Assembly (NCBI RefSeq): GCF_002155685.1
Contig: NZ_MUYK01000012.1
Coordinates: 1-64,000, forward strand
DNA length: 64,000 nt
Source: Erythrobacter colymbi
Lineage (GTDB): Bacteria; Pseudomonadota; Alphaproteobacteria; Sphingomonadales; Sphingomonadaceae
Reading direction: 5' to 3'
Shown: piece after piece, positions 50,511-63,700 of the stretch
How positions within the stretch are numbered: position 1 is the first letter of the stretch
Layout of the letters: the number at the start of each line of letters is the position of its first letter
The notes under the pieces: generated by a model
The model's input: the letters and a program-made list of their open reading frames with translations, nothing else
Told to the model about the DNA's origin: nothing
Databases searched by the model: none
Position numbers and translations under genes: made by a program

Positions 50511-51761
50511 TCAGCGCACCCAGGGGCGGGACTGGGATCCGCTGCTCTGGATTGCGTCAACCGCGTGGCGGGCACGCTCGAGTTCGGCATCATGGCCGCC
50601 CCCGAGAAGCAGGGCAGGAGCCCCGATGGCACCATCGTCCGGCATAACGCTGTTGAGCGCGCGCTTTACCAGGGCGGGACCAAGCCGCCGCTCCAGTTCG
50701 TCCGGAATGGTATCGTAGGGGCTGGCGCGCAGATACTGCGCGAAATCCTGCCGGGCCTGTGCGAGCCAGCGGAAGAAGTTGTCGCGCTTGCACGGCTCTT
50801 CCGGCCATTTGTCGGCAAAGTTCTCGGCCGGATTAACGGGGTTGGAGACCCAGGCAATGCCGTCACGCTCCTCGATGTAACGATCCATGTTCATCAAGAT
50901 GGACTGCAGCGCTGCCGACAGCGAGGCTTCCTCGTTATAGGCATGGGCAGCCAGGGTCGTGATGATGATCGAGATCGGCTTGTGTTCGCCGTCTTCGGCA
51001 AACATGCAGTCGCGGTGACGCTTGAGAAGCTGGATGGCCTGCTGAAGCGGCGTGCGCACCTTGTAGTCGGGAATCTCGCCGACGCTGGCGGAGATGCGCT
51101 CGCGTTCTGCGAACGACCGCTTGGCCTCGGTCAGCCGCACCCGCATCCGGCTCCGGAACCAGGCGGCGTAGCCGTAAGGATTGCTCTGCAGCCAGTCGTC
51201 CGAGATCACCGCATAGTCGCTGCGCTGGTTGTCGGTAATCGCGATCGCGTGGCCACTGAGATCGCCGTCAGCGGCGAGGATGCCAAAGCCCTTGGCCCGC
51301 AATTGCGCCTGATAGCGCTGCGCATCGGGCAAGGCCGGCAAGACATCCATGTGGAACTGCGCGCCCTCGGCATAATTCAGGGTCCAGCAACGACGACGCT
51401 CTTCCGGGTGCGCCATGTTCCGAGCGCGCGCATACAAGGCAACCTCATGCCCCACAGCGTCCTTAAGCTGCTTCTGCGTGAGCGCGGCTTTCGATCCGTT
51501 GACCCGGCAGACAAGATCGACGTCATACTCATCGGCATCAGTCAGCGGGCGCGTGACGGTCCCCAAAAGAAACGAGCCGTGCGGCGAAATGGCAGGATCG
51601 AGATCGGCCAGCGTGGATTCCGGGCGGTCGAGCCAGCCGCCCAGCGCTTCATAGCGCTGCCTGGCTTCTTCGAACTTGCCGGGCGGGATATCCAGCGCAG
51701 CTGCGATGGCTTCAAGAATATCATCGTGCGACCCGGCCAGCCGCTTGTCGTGAACAGTCAT
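50511..51761 (-). CDS. CBASS cyclic oligonucleotide synthase (CD-NTase)
   Basis: A 416-residue CD-NTase. The nucleotidyltransferase signature is SPHGSFLLGTVTRP (Gly62-Ser63) followed by DEYDVDLV with catalytic Asp80 and Asp82. The helical middle region (VRTPLQQAIQLLKRHRDCMF, about 235-255) is conserved among CdnD-like enzymes. The ATG overlaps the CapV stop by four bases and the E2-like gene follows. On phage infection it would make a cyclic nucleotide that activates the patatin effector. The C-terminus, ending GSQSRPWVR, could be the target for E2 conjugation, though a typical terminal Gly is absent. Confidence 0.92.
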   Translation of the reverse strand: MTVHDKRLAGSHDDILEAIAAALDIPPGKFEEARQRYEALGGWLDRPESTLADLDPAISPHGSFLLGTVTRPLTDADEYDVDLVCRVNGSKAALTQKQLKDAVGHEVALYARARNMAHPEERRRCWTLNYAEGAQFHMDVLPALPDAQRYQAQLRAKGFGILAADGDLSGHAIAITDNQRSDYAVISDDWLQSNPYGYAAWFRSRMRVRLTEAKRSFAERERISASVGEIPDYKVRTPLQQAIQLLKRHRDCMFAEDGEHKPISIIITTLAAHAYNEEASLSAALQSILMNMDRYIEERDGIAWVSNPVNPAENFADKWPEEPCKRDNFFRWLAQARQDFAQYLRASPYDTIPDELERRLGPALVKRALNSVMPDDGAIGAPALLLGGGHDAELERARHAVDAIQSSGSQSRPWVR

Positions 51762-52732
51762 CAGGGCACCTTATGGCAGGGGGTGAACTCCTCGGCGGGC
51801 GTGCCGAAGAAATGGGGATGCAGGATCGGCTTCTGGACGCGGGCTTCGGCGAAGGCGCGGTCCTTGAGGCTGCGAATGCGGCGGGTGTCATCGAGTGAAT
51901 AGAAGCCATCCGGAACCGGCTGGCTGACCCGGAAGACGGCGCGACGCTCATGTTCATCGCCCGTCAGGATCTTGGCGATGCCGAGCGAACCGTGTGACTG
52001 GCCGGCCATGAAAATGCCGGATAGCTGCGGTGCGATCCGGGCCGCGCCGTAGGCTGTCCGCAGCCTTTTGATGTCATCGAGGCAGCCAACGCTCAGGACG
52101 TTCAGCTGATCGGCGGGCCAGCCGAGCGTGCCAATGGCCTCAACGACAGCAAGCCCGGCAGGGTTGTTGGCCCAAAGACCACCATCGACCAGTCCGACGT
52201 CGTTGGCGGTCACATGCTGGGCAAAATAGGTCGGTGCTGCCGCCGTCGCCATGGCTGCATCGATTGCCAGTTCGCGGTAATCGGTCCGCAAGCGAGGGTG
52301 ATGCGCGGTTTTGAAGACATAGACGCCCTGGGTTTGTGGATGCCATGCCGGGATCACCAGCCGGGTCCGGGCCTCGCCCAGCAACCGTTCGCCAAGAACG
52401 CCATGCAAGGCATTGCGCAGCGGCTCGGCGCTGTACTTAGGCCCCCAGAAGGCCCAGCGACCTTTCCGCAGATGGCGCTCAAGCCAGCCCAGAAAGCCCT
52501 TCCGGCTCTGCGAGAAGATGGCCGGGCCCTCCTCTTCGTAGAGGCGCAGAATGTCGGCTGCGCGCAGGCCGAGAGCGAGACCGATGGCGATGATCCCGCC
52601 CGTCGATGTTCCCGCGATCAAGTCGAAGTAGCGCCCGATCGGCTGTTCGAGATCCTGCTCAAGATTGGCGAGGAAGGCCGCCGGGAAAGTTCCCCGGATG
52701 CCGCCCCCATCGATGGTCAGGATGCGCTTCAC
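51761..52732 (-). CDS. capV: CBASS patatin phospholipase effector CapV
   Basis: A 323-residue patatin-like lipase. The oxyanion loop is DGGGIRG (residues 8-14), the nucleophile Ser43 lies in GTSTGG, and the catalytic Asp183 in DGG. The rest has the CapV form (YSAEPLRNALHGVLGERLL). When a cyclic oligonucleotide binds, CapV cleaves membrane phospholipids and kills the cell before phage release. It starts at GTG 52732 with AGGAG 9 bases upstream, after a DUF2188 gene (18-base gap). No signal peptide; it acts from the cytoplasmic side of the inner membrane. Confidence 0.92.
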   Translation of the reverse strand: MKRILTIDGGGIRGTFPAAFLANLEQDLEQPIGRYFDLIAGTSTGGIIAIGLALGLRAADILRLYEEEGPAIFSQSRKGFLGWLERHLRKGRWAFWGPKYSAEPLRNALHGVLGERLLGEARTRLVIPAWHPQTQGVYVFKTAHHPRLRTDYRELAIDAAMATAAAPTYFAQHVTANDVGLVDGGLWANNPAGLAVVEAIGTLGWPADQLNVLSVGCLDDIKRLRTAYGAARIAPQLSGIFMAGQSHGSLGIAKILTGDEHERRAVFRVSQPVPDGFYSLDDTRRIRSLKDRAFAEARVQKPILHPHFFGTPAEEFTPCHKVP

Positions 52733-52750
52733 CGCCGACTGCTCCTGCGC

Positions 52751-52987
52751 TCAGTGCTTCTTGTCGCGCGGCGGCATCGGGTCGTTGCCCGGCGCGACCG
52801 TATCCGAATCGCGCCAGCGGCCGTCACGCCCCTGGATACGGACTTCGCCGCCCCCCAGGTTGCGCACCGTCTGCTTGGCGGCCTGCTCTGCGGAACGCTG
52901 GGTCGAATGCACGCTGCTGGCGCGCTGCGCGCCCGCCGCCTTCACGGCCCATCCGTTCGGGTGCTTCGTCACATATCGGTCTGCCAT
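52751..52987 (-). CDS. DUF2188 domain small protein leading the CBASS operon
   Basis: A 78-residue protein: RYVTKHPNGWAVKAAGAQRASSVHSTQRSAEQAAKQTVRNLGGGEVRIQGRDGRWRDSDTVAPGNDP. This is a complete DUF2188 domain; the family is small, basic and of unknown function. GGAG lies 8 bases upstream of the ATG. Its gene starts right at the shared intergenic region and lies 18 bases upstream of capV, so it is the first gene of the leftward transcript. It may be a passenger, an accessory factor or a DNA/RNA-binding protein. Confidence 0.8.
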   Translation of the reverse strand: MADRYVTKHPNGWAVKAAGAQRASSVHSTQRSAEQAAKQTVRNLGGGEVRIQGRDGRWRDSDTVAPGNDPMPPRDKKH

Positions 52988-53020
52988 TACCTCACTCCTT
53001 GACTCGACTCACGTTAACCG

Positions 53021-53069
53021 CATATAAACTATTCTCATTGAACGTCAAGGTTCGCATAGTTTCTATGCT
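53021..53069. promoter_or_regulatory. Two related palindromes between the CBASS and DISARM-like operons
   Basis: GCATAG-TTT-CTATGC at 53055-53069 is a perfect palindrome. GCATATAAACTATTC at 53021-53035 is its degenerate copy (10 of 15 identical, same GCATA...CTAT half-sites), 34 bp centre to centre. Between them GAAC-GTCAAG-GTTC is a third short inverted repeat. The region separates the DUF2188-CBASS start (52987) from the WYL regulator start (53087), so it is the probable operator for both transcripts. Confidence 0.6.
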
Positions 53070-53086
53070 GATGGAGAGTCGCCAAG

Positions 53087-53950
53087 GTGCGCTGGGGTGT
53101 CGAGCAACGACTGGAGTTTATCGAGTTCCGCCTGTTCTGGGAGGGCACGATCAACCGCGCCGATATCATCGAATGCTTCGGTGTCTCGACGCCGCAGGCC
53201 TCGAAGGATCTGTCGCTTTATCAGGCGCGTGCGCCAGGCAACATGCTCTACGACGCAAGCGCCAAGCGCTACGTGGCGGCAGAGGCATTTGTGCTGCGGT
53301 TTCTCGATCCTGACCCGTACAAGTATCTCTCGCAGCTCAGGGCCGTTGCCGAGGGGATGTTGCCGGCAAGCGAGTCATGGATCGCAGCGATGCCGAGCGC
53401 TGACGTCGCGCTCACGCCCAAGCGCGAAATCGACATCGCTATCCTGCGACGGGTTCTCGAAGCGGTACGGGAGAACCAGTCGATCGACGTATTCTATCAG
53501 TCCATGAACAGCGCCCGGCCCGACCCGATCTGGCGGCGGATGACACCGCACGCGTTCGGGTACGATGGTTTTCGCTGGCACGTGCGAGGGTTTTGTCACG
53601 TCGAGAACAAGTTCAAGGACTTCCTGCTTCCCCGGATCCTGGAGGTTGGCGGGAAAGGTGAGCCGGGCCAATCTGGCGAACATGACTGGCTCTGGAACAA
53701 CTATTTCGATGTGATTGTCGGTCCACACCCGGAGCTGACCGAAAGTCAGAAGCGAGTTGTCGCCAAGGACTACGGCCTCGAAGTCGACACAACGGTGCTT
53801 TCCGTGCGCTATGCGATGCTATTTTATGTATTGAAAAGGCTCGGTTTGCTTGATGATGCCGCAAAGCGCAGTGCGCGAAGCCAGCATATCGTCAATGTGA
53901 ACCGCAAGGAAACGCTGGTCGCGCTCGAACGCGCCGAGTTCCAGCTTTAG
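53087..53950 (+). CDS. capW: CapW/BrxR-type WYL transcriptional regulator
   Basis: A 287-residue regulator. The N-terminal winged helix (RLEFIEFRLFWEGTINRADIIECFGVSTPQASKDLSLYQA) is followed by a WYL-type ligand-binding domain (YQSMNSARPDPIWRRMTPHAFGYDGFRWHVRGFC, about 140-175) and a C-terminal dimerisation region (NYFDVIVGPHPELTESQKRVVAKDYGLE). BrxR and CapW proteins of this build repress BREX, CBASS and other defence operons. It starts at GTG 53087 with GGAGA upstream. It diverges from the CBASS operon and is 20 bases upstream of the DISARM-like helicase gene. It may repress both until a nucleic acid signal appears. Confidence 0.88.
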   Translation: MRWGVEQRLEFIEFRLFWEGTINRADIIECFGVSTPQASKDLSLYQARAPGNMLYDASAKRYVAAEAFVLRFLDPDPYKYLSQLRAVAEGMLPASESWIAAMPSADVALTPKREIDIAILRRVLEAVRENQSIDVFYQSMNSARPDPIWRRMTPHAFGYDGFRWHVRGFCHVENKFKDFLLPRILEVGGKGEPGQSGEHDWLWNNYFDVIVGPHPELTESQKRVVAKDYGLEVDTTVLSVRYAMLFYVLKRLGLLDDAAKRSARSQHIVNVNRKETLVALERAEFQL

Positions 53951-53970
53951 GACGTGGACAGGGGACGGTA

Positions 53971-57476
<3,506 letters not shown>

Positions 57477-57480
<4 letters not shown>

Positions 57481-57950
57481 TTTCAGAAAATCATCGAGAA
57501 AATGAACAGCTCGACTACAGTTCTATAGCAAATAAGTCTGTAGTTTACTCGTTTTTCAGTAAGTGGGAATCTCTTCTCCGCTCGGGAAAAGTTAAGTTAT
57601 TTTTCAGAAAACGCTGCCCCGCGCATTTACCACCGCGCGTTTATTTTTACATAGGATCACCAAAAAAGCAGTTGATCGGTAGCGCCGCAGTGACTCGCAT
57701 TGATCGAATATCAAAGGATGACGCACTGTCGTTAGCTCATCATGGATGCATATCGGGTGATGAACTTTCAGACTATATCGGAATGAGTAAATCTGTCGCG
57801 GCCTTGTGGATCGACGACTTGGATTTTTTTCGCCATCCGCTGTCAGCAAATCAGATCATGGATGAAATAGGTTTGTCTCCTCCGCAAAATTTCCAAAAAA
57901 TCTCGACCGAATCCGAAATCCTAATCAGAAAGCTGATCGATGCCGCGTAA
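57477..57950 (+). CDS. ASCH/PUA-like domain protein in the DISARM-like operon
   Basis: A 157-residue protein. The block KVKLFFRKRCPAHLPPRVYFYIGSPKKQLIGSAAVTRIDRIS (about residues 38-80) is the ASCH/PUA-like fold, with the basic FRKR patch typical of such RNA- or base-binding domains. The C-terminal part (DDALSLAHHGCISGDELSDYIGMSKSVAALWIDDL) is an alpha-helical extension. Base composition is much more AT-rich than the helicase gene next to it. The start overlaps the helicase stop (ATGA) and the gene overlaps the methyltransferase by 11 bases, so it is a true operon member. It may recognise modified bases or nucleic acid products. Confidence 0.72.
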
Positions 57951-60756
57951 AAAGCTGATCGAAGTTGCCCTACCGCTAGAAGCAATAAACGCGGCTTCCG
58001 CAAGAGAGAAGTCCATCCGCCATGGGCATCCATCCACCTTGCATCTGTGGTGGGCGCGCCGACCATTAGCCGCTTGTAGAGCAGTGCTATTTTCACAGCT
58101 TGTTGATGATCCATCTAGCCGTCCCGATTTGTTCGCTACGCATGACGCGCAAGAAGAGGAGCGGAAGCGATTATTCGGGATCATTGAAGAGCTCGTGGAA
58201 TGGGAAAACTCAACCAACGAGGAGGTGCTTGAGCGCGCCCGCGCGGAAATCCTCAAGAGCTGTGACGGCAAAATGCCGCCCATATATGATCCGTTTTCAG
58301 GCGGTGGTTCGATTCCGCTCGAGGCTCAGCGCCTCGGGTTGCCAGCATATGGCTCCGATCTCAATCCTGTCGCCGTTATGATCGGCAAAGCCATGATCGA
58401 GATTCCCCCGAAGTTCAAGGACCGGCCTCCGGTACATCCGGGCCCAAGGGATCGGCAGTTCTACAGAAACGCCGATGGTCTCGCGGAAGATGTCCAATAC
58501 TACGGAGAGTGGCTACGCGACAAAGCTTGGGAACGGATAGGCCACATCTATCCTAAAGTGCAGCTGGCACCTGAGTTTGGAGGTGGTGAGGCTACCGTCA
58601 TTGCTTGGATTTGGTCCCGCACCGTGCCCAGCCCGGACCCGGCTTTTGCCCACGTTCAAGTGCCAATTGCATCGAGTTTCGTGCTGAGTTCAAAACCAGG
58701 CAAGGAGGCCTGGGTTGAACCGCTGGTCGATAAGGCTGGAGGCACTATCACCTATAGGATTCGGAAGGGCGGAACAAAGGATGAATTAGCCGCTGCGGCG
58801 AAAGGAACGAAATCTGGCCGGGGAAATTTCCTGTGCCTGCTGTCTGGAGCGGCAATCTCAGCCGAATATGTGCGCTCACATGCTGTAGAAGGCCGGATGG
58901 GAGAAACCTTGATTGCTGTAGTCGCAGAAGGGAGGGCTGGCCGCGCATACGCAGCACCGGACGAGACACAAATTGCCGCCGCTGTGGCATCCGAATGTTC
59001 AGCGATAGCGCAAGTTGCCCGAGAGACCTTTCTTGCCGGCGCCACTCCTGAAAAACTGACTGGCGGGACGTGCTATGGTTACGGCTTGGATAGCTGGGGC
59101 AAGATTTTCACAGATCGGCAACTAACAGCATTGTGCACTTTCAGCGATCTCGTAGCCGAAGTCCGAACGATAATCGAGAAAGATGCTACGATCTCATTGG
59201 AAAACGAAAGCAGTACACCTTTGCGAGCCGGCGGCCTGGGAGCATCGGCATATGCTGATGCTGTCAGCATTTATCTCGGTTTTCTAGTAGGACAACTGGC
59301 CAATCATAGTTCGACGATTTGCGGCTGGAACAGCCCCAACCAGCAGATGCGCTCAACTTTTTCTCGCCAAGCGCTTCCAATGACTTGGGATTTCGCTGAA
59401 GTTAATCCATTCAGCGAGTCTAGCGGAAGCTATTACAATCTATTCACACGGCAGGTAAAGGGATTTGAGACACTAGGCAATGGGATTGCAAACGAAACAT
59501 CAATAGAGCAGATGGACGCTCAGAACGTTGAATATCCGGTTGATGTCGTAGTTTCTACAGATCCGCCATATTACGATAATATTGCGTATGCAGATCTTTC
59601 CGATTTCTTTTTCGTTTGGATGAAGAGGTCATTGCGTGCGGTATACCCCGACTTATTCAATATACTGGCAACACCAAAAGCAGATGAGTTAGTCGCAGTG
59701 GCCTACCGGCATGGAGGTAGAAGCGAGGCAGAAAATTTCTTCTTAAATGGCATGAGTGCCGCCATTTCAAAAATGGCGTCCGCCAGCTCTTCTGAATATC
59801 CAACGGCAATATACTACGCTTTTAAACAAAGCGAGATAGAGCAGGAAGGCATTGCATCTACAGGTTGGGCTACCTTCGTTCAGTCTATAATTGAAGCTGG
59901 CTACTCGGTTGTTGGTACTTGGCCGATGCGCACTGAAAAGCCGGGCAGAATGGTTGCTGTCGGGACGAATGCACTCGCAAATTCGGTTGTTCTGGTCTGT
60001 CGTAAGAAGCAGATCAATGCAGAAACTGTTACAAGAGCTGAATTCATTCGTGCCCTCAAACGTGAACTTCCCCCGGCCATTGCTGAACTGCAGGCAGCGA
60101 ACATCGCGCCAGCCGATATGCCGCAATCAGCCATTGGCCCCGGCATGGGCGTGTTCTCGCGTTACCAGGCCGTGCTGGAGTCGGACGACAATCCGATGAG
60201 CGTGAAAACTGCGTTGCAACTCATCAATCGTGAATTGGACGAGTACCTCGGCGGAATCCAAGGAGAGTTTGATCCCGATACGCGCTTTGCAATCTCTTGG
60301 TTTGAACAGCATGGAAATGGCAGAGGTGATTACGGTGCCGCTGACAACCTTGCCCGCGCTCGAGGTATCTCTGTTGACAGCGTTAGGCACGCCGGCATTG
60401 TCGAAAGCTCCGCCGGCAAAGTCCGCATTCTTTCGCGTGACGAGCTGGAGGAGGATTGGGATCCCGAAGACGACCGTCACTTGACTGTATGGGAGTGCCT
60501 CCAGCACCTCGTCCGATTGCACGAGAAGGACGGTATCTCGCACGACACCGCCGTGCTGCTCAAGAAGCTCAACACCCAGGCCGAGGCGATCAAGGATCTG
60601 GCGTACTGCCTCTACGATATCTGCGCCAACAAGCGAAAGGATGCCAAGGAAGCGACCGCCTATAACGGGCTCATCGCCGATTGGACCGAGCTTACCCGCC
60701 AGGCAGCCGCTGTCCACGACACGCGCCGTGACGGCCAGATGCGCTTCGACGTCTAA
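57940..60756 (+). CDS. DUF1156-type adenine-specific DNA methyltransferase (DISARM-like)
   Basis: A 938-residue methyltransferase. The DUF1156 N-terminus is RKKLIEVALPLEAINAASAREKSIRHGHPSTLHLWWARRPLAACRAV. The SAM motif YDPFSGGGSIPLEA (Asp117) and the catalytic motif TDPPYYDNIAYADL (Asp541) are both present. GTDxxxHHAxxx-like specificity regions cannot be named. It would methylate host DNA so that the helicase/ATPase spares it. The start overlaps the ASCH gene stop by 11 bases. The coding DNA between about 57950 and 60050 is AT-rich and uses codons unlike the flanking 3' part, suggesting recombination within the gene. Confidence 0.85.
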   Translation: MPRKKLIEVALPLEAINAASAREKSIRHGHPSTLHLWWARRPLAACRAVLFSQLVDDPSSRPDLFATHDAQEEERKRLFGIIEELVEWENSTNEEVLERARAEILKSCDGKMPPIYDPFSGGGSIPLEAQRLGLPAYGSDLNPVAVMIGKAMIEIPPKFKDRPPVHPGPRDRQFYRNADGLAEDVQYYGEWLRDKAWERIGHIYPKVQLAPEFGGGEATVIAWIWSRTVPSPDPAFAHVQVPIASSFVLSSKPGKEAWVEPLVDKAGGTITYRIRKGGTKDELAAAAKGTKSGRGNFLCLLSGAAISAEYVRSHAVEGRMGETLIAVVAEGRAGRAYAAPDETQIAAAVASECSAIAQVARETFLAGATPEKLTGGTCYGYGLDSWGKIFTDRQLTALCTFSDLVAEVRTIIEKDATISLENESSTPLRAGGLGASAYADAVSIYLGFLVGQLANHSSTICGWNSPNQQMRSTFSRQALPMTWDFAEVNPFSESSGSYYNLFTRQVKGFETLGNGIANETSIEQMDAQNVEYPVDVVVSTDPPYYDNIAYADLSDFFFVWMKRSLRAVYPDLFNILATPKADELVAVAYRHGGRSEAENFFLNGMSAAISKMASASSSEYPTAIYYAFKQSEIEQEGIASTGWATFVQSIIEAGYSVVGTWPMRTEKPGRMVAVGTNALANSVVLVCRKKQINAETVTRAEFIRALKRELPPAIAELQAANIAPADMPQSAIGPGMGVFSRYQAVLESDDNPMSVKTALQLINRELDEYLGGIQGEFDPDTRFAISWFEQHGNGRGDYGAADNLARARGISVDSVRHAGIVESSAGKVRILSRDELEEDWDPEDDRHLTVWECLQHLVRLHEKDGISHDTAVLLKKLNTQAEAIKDLAYCLYDICANKRKDAKEATAYNGLIADWTELTRQAAAVHDTRRDGQMRFDV

Positions 60757-60767
60757 AGGGAACGACC

Positions 60768-63700
60768 ATGGCAAAAAGTACCCGCCAGTATGTGTTCGAA
60801 GGCATGGAACTGTTGCCTTCCGCGTTGATACCGTTCGTGGAAAAGCGCCTGGAAAGCTCGATCAAGGGCCATTGGCAGCTAGAAGTGGTCCAGCGCGTTC
60901 AAGGGCTGCGCCCCAATTCGAAGGGCGACGTGGGCTGGGACCAGCAAGGGCTCCTCAAGACGATGATGGCTTTCTGGAAGGACGCCTTCGCCACGGTGCT
61001 GGGGCATCCCGAGCGCTCGTATGTGTCTGAGCTGCTCGATGTCCGAAACAAGCTCTCGCACAACGAGACCTTCACCTACGACGATGCCGACCGCGCCCTC
61101 GACTCCATGCGCCGCCTCATGGAATCGATCAGCGCAGGCGATGCGGCTGAGCAGCTCAGTCGGATGCGTGACACAATTCTGCGCACCAAGTTCACCGAGC
61201 TTCAGCGCAACGAGGAGCGGCGTAAGACCCAGCGGCTGGAGATTTCGGTCGAAACGGTCGCCGGTCTCAAACCGTGGCGTGAAGTCGTCGAGCCGCACCA
61301 GGATGTGGCGACCGGCGAGTTCCAGCAGGCGGAGTTCGCCGCAGATCTCGCCAAGGTCCATTCGGGCAGCGCTCCCGCAGAGTATCGCGACCCGAAGCAG
61401 TTCTTCAGCCGTACCTACCTGACGGAGGGCTTGAGCACTCTTCTGGTCGGCGCAGCCAAGCGCTTGTCCGGAACCGGCGGCGACCCGGTGGTTGAACTGC
61501 AAACCAACTTCGGCGGCGGCAAGACCCACTCGATGCTGGCGCTCTACCACATGGCAGGCACGACACCGGTGCAGGACCTGTCTGGCCTCGACCAGCTGCT
61601 TGAGACCAACGGCCTGACGGTGCCCAGTGGCATCAACCGGGCTGTCCTCGTCGGCACGTCGCGTGGCCCGCAGGACGTGCTCAATGCTGATGGCGGCCGG
61701 AAGATCAGGACCACCTGGGGCGATCTTGCCTGGCAGTTGGGCGGTGCCGACGCTTTCGACATGGTTGCGGAGAATGACGCGACCGGGATCGCACCCGGCT
61801 CGAACCTTCTTGAAGCGATCTTCAAGAAGTGCGCCCCATGCCTCATCCTGATCGACGAATGGGTCGCCTACTTGCGCCAGATCTACAAGGTCGAGGGGCT
61901 GCCATCCGGGTCTTTCGATGCCAATCTGTCGTTCGTTCAGGCGTTGACCGAGGCGGTCAAGGCCAGCCCGGGTACGCTGCTGGTCGCTTCCTTGCCAGCG
62001 TCGCAGATCGAGGTCGGCGGCGAAGGCGGCCAGGAGGCCTTGGCCCGTCTGAAGCAGACGTTCAGCCGTGTCGAATCCTCATGGCGACCCGCCAGCCAGG
62101 AGGAGAGCTACGAGATTGTACGTCGGCGCCTGTTCAAGGAAATCCCCGGCGACCGCTTCCACCACCGTGACAACACGTTGAAGCAGTTTGCGAAGCTATA
62201 CCGCGAAAACGCCAACGATTTTCCGCAGGGCTGCGCCGATGAAGATTATCGGCGCAAGCTGGAGAAGGCATACCCGATCCATCCGGAACTGTTCGATCAG
62301 CTCTACACCAGCTGGGGATCGCTTGAAAAATTCCAGCGCACCCGCGGTGTGCTCCGATTGATGGCGCAGGCCATTCACGAATTGTGGATGAGCGGCGATC
62401 CCTCAGTCATGATCATGCCGGGCAGTGTCGCCATCAATTCGCCGCGCGTGGAACCCGAACTGCTGCATTATCTTGATGTCAGCTGGCAATCGATCATTGC
62501 TGGCGACGTCGATGGCACCGCTTCGACCCCATACAAGATCGACCAATCTGCGCCTAACCTCAACCGCTACTCGGCAACCCGCCGTGTCGCCCGCGCCATC
62601 TTCATGGGCACGGCACCTACTCACCAGCAACAGAACACGGGTCTCGACGACAAGCAGATCAACCTCGGCGTCGTTCAGCCGGGCGAGCGGCCAGCCATTT
62701 TTGGCGACGCATTGCGGCGCCTGACCAATCAGGCCAAGTTCATGCACTCGGACCTCGGGCGCTACTGGTATTCGATGGCGGCCAGTCTGAATCGCATTGC
62801 GACGGACCGAGCGGCTCAGATCGAAGCAGCGTTGGTCGATGTGACGATCGACGCAGAGCTGACCAAGTACGTCAATGCGCTGCCCGATCGAGGACATTTC
62901 GACGCCGTGCAGGTTGCACCGGCAGGGTCGGCCGAGGTGCCGGATGAGGCCGGTGGAGTCCGGGCGGTGGTCTTGGGTGTAGCGCATCCGCATAATGGCC
63001 GGGAAGGCTCGGAAGCGTTGGTTGAAGCCAAGGAAATCCTGATGCAGCGCGGCAGCACGCCGCGCGTGTACCGGAATATGCTGGTATTCATCGCAGCCGA
63101 TGCAAAGCAGCTCGACAACCTCAAGGACGCTGTTCGCGCATCTCTCGCATGGAATGAAATCGTTCGGGATACGGATCGCCTCAACCTCACACAGAGCGAT
63201 AGCGCTCTGGCCAAGGCAAAGCTCGCCGAAGCCAACGAAACGGTGAAGACGCGGCTCAAGGAAGCGTGGTGTTACCTTCACTATCCGGCGCAGGAAAGTG
63301 CGCAGGCAGACCTTGAATGGGTCTCCGGAAAGATCCCCGCCCAAGACGGATTGCTTGCTCGCGCCAGCAAGAAGCTGATCGGCGAAGAAGGGCTGTTGAC
63401 CGAACTCGGCCCGACGCGGCTTGATAGGGACCTGCAGAAATACATCTGGAACGACCGGCCCCACCTGCAACTGCGGGATCTGCGCGAATACCTCAACCGC
63501 TACATCTACCTGCCCCGTCTCAAGAATCAGGACGTGCTGATCAGGTCTGTGCAGTCCGCAGTGAGTGGGATGCTGCCTGGGCCATTTGCTTATGCGGAGC
63601 GCTGGGAAGAATCGACAGGCAGGTATCTTGGTCTGGCGATTGATCACGCCAGCAATGCGATGATCGTCATCGACGGCGATAGCGTCATCATCAGGCCTGA

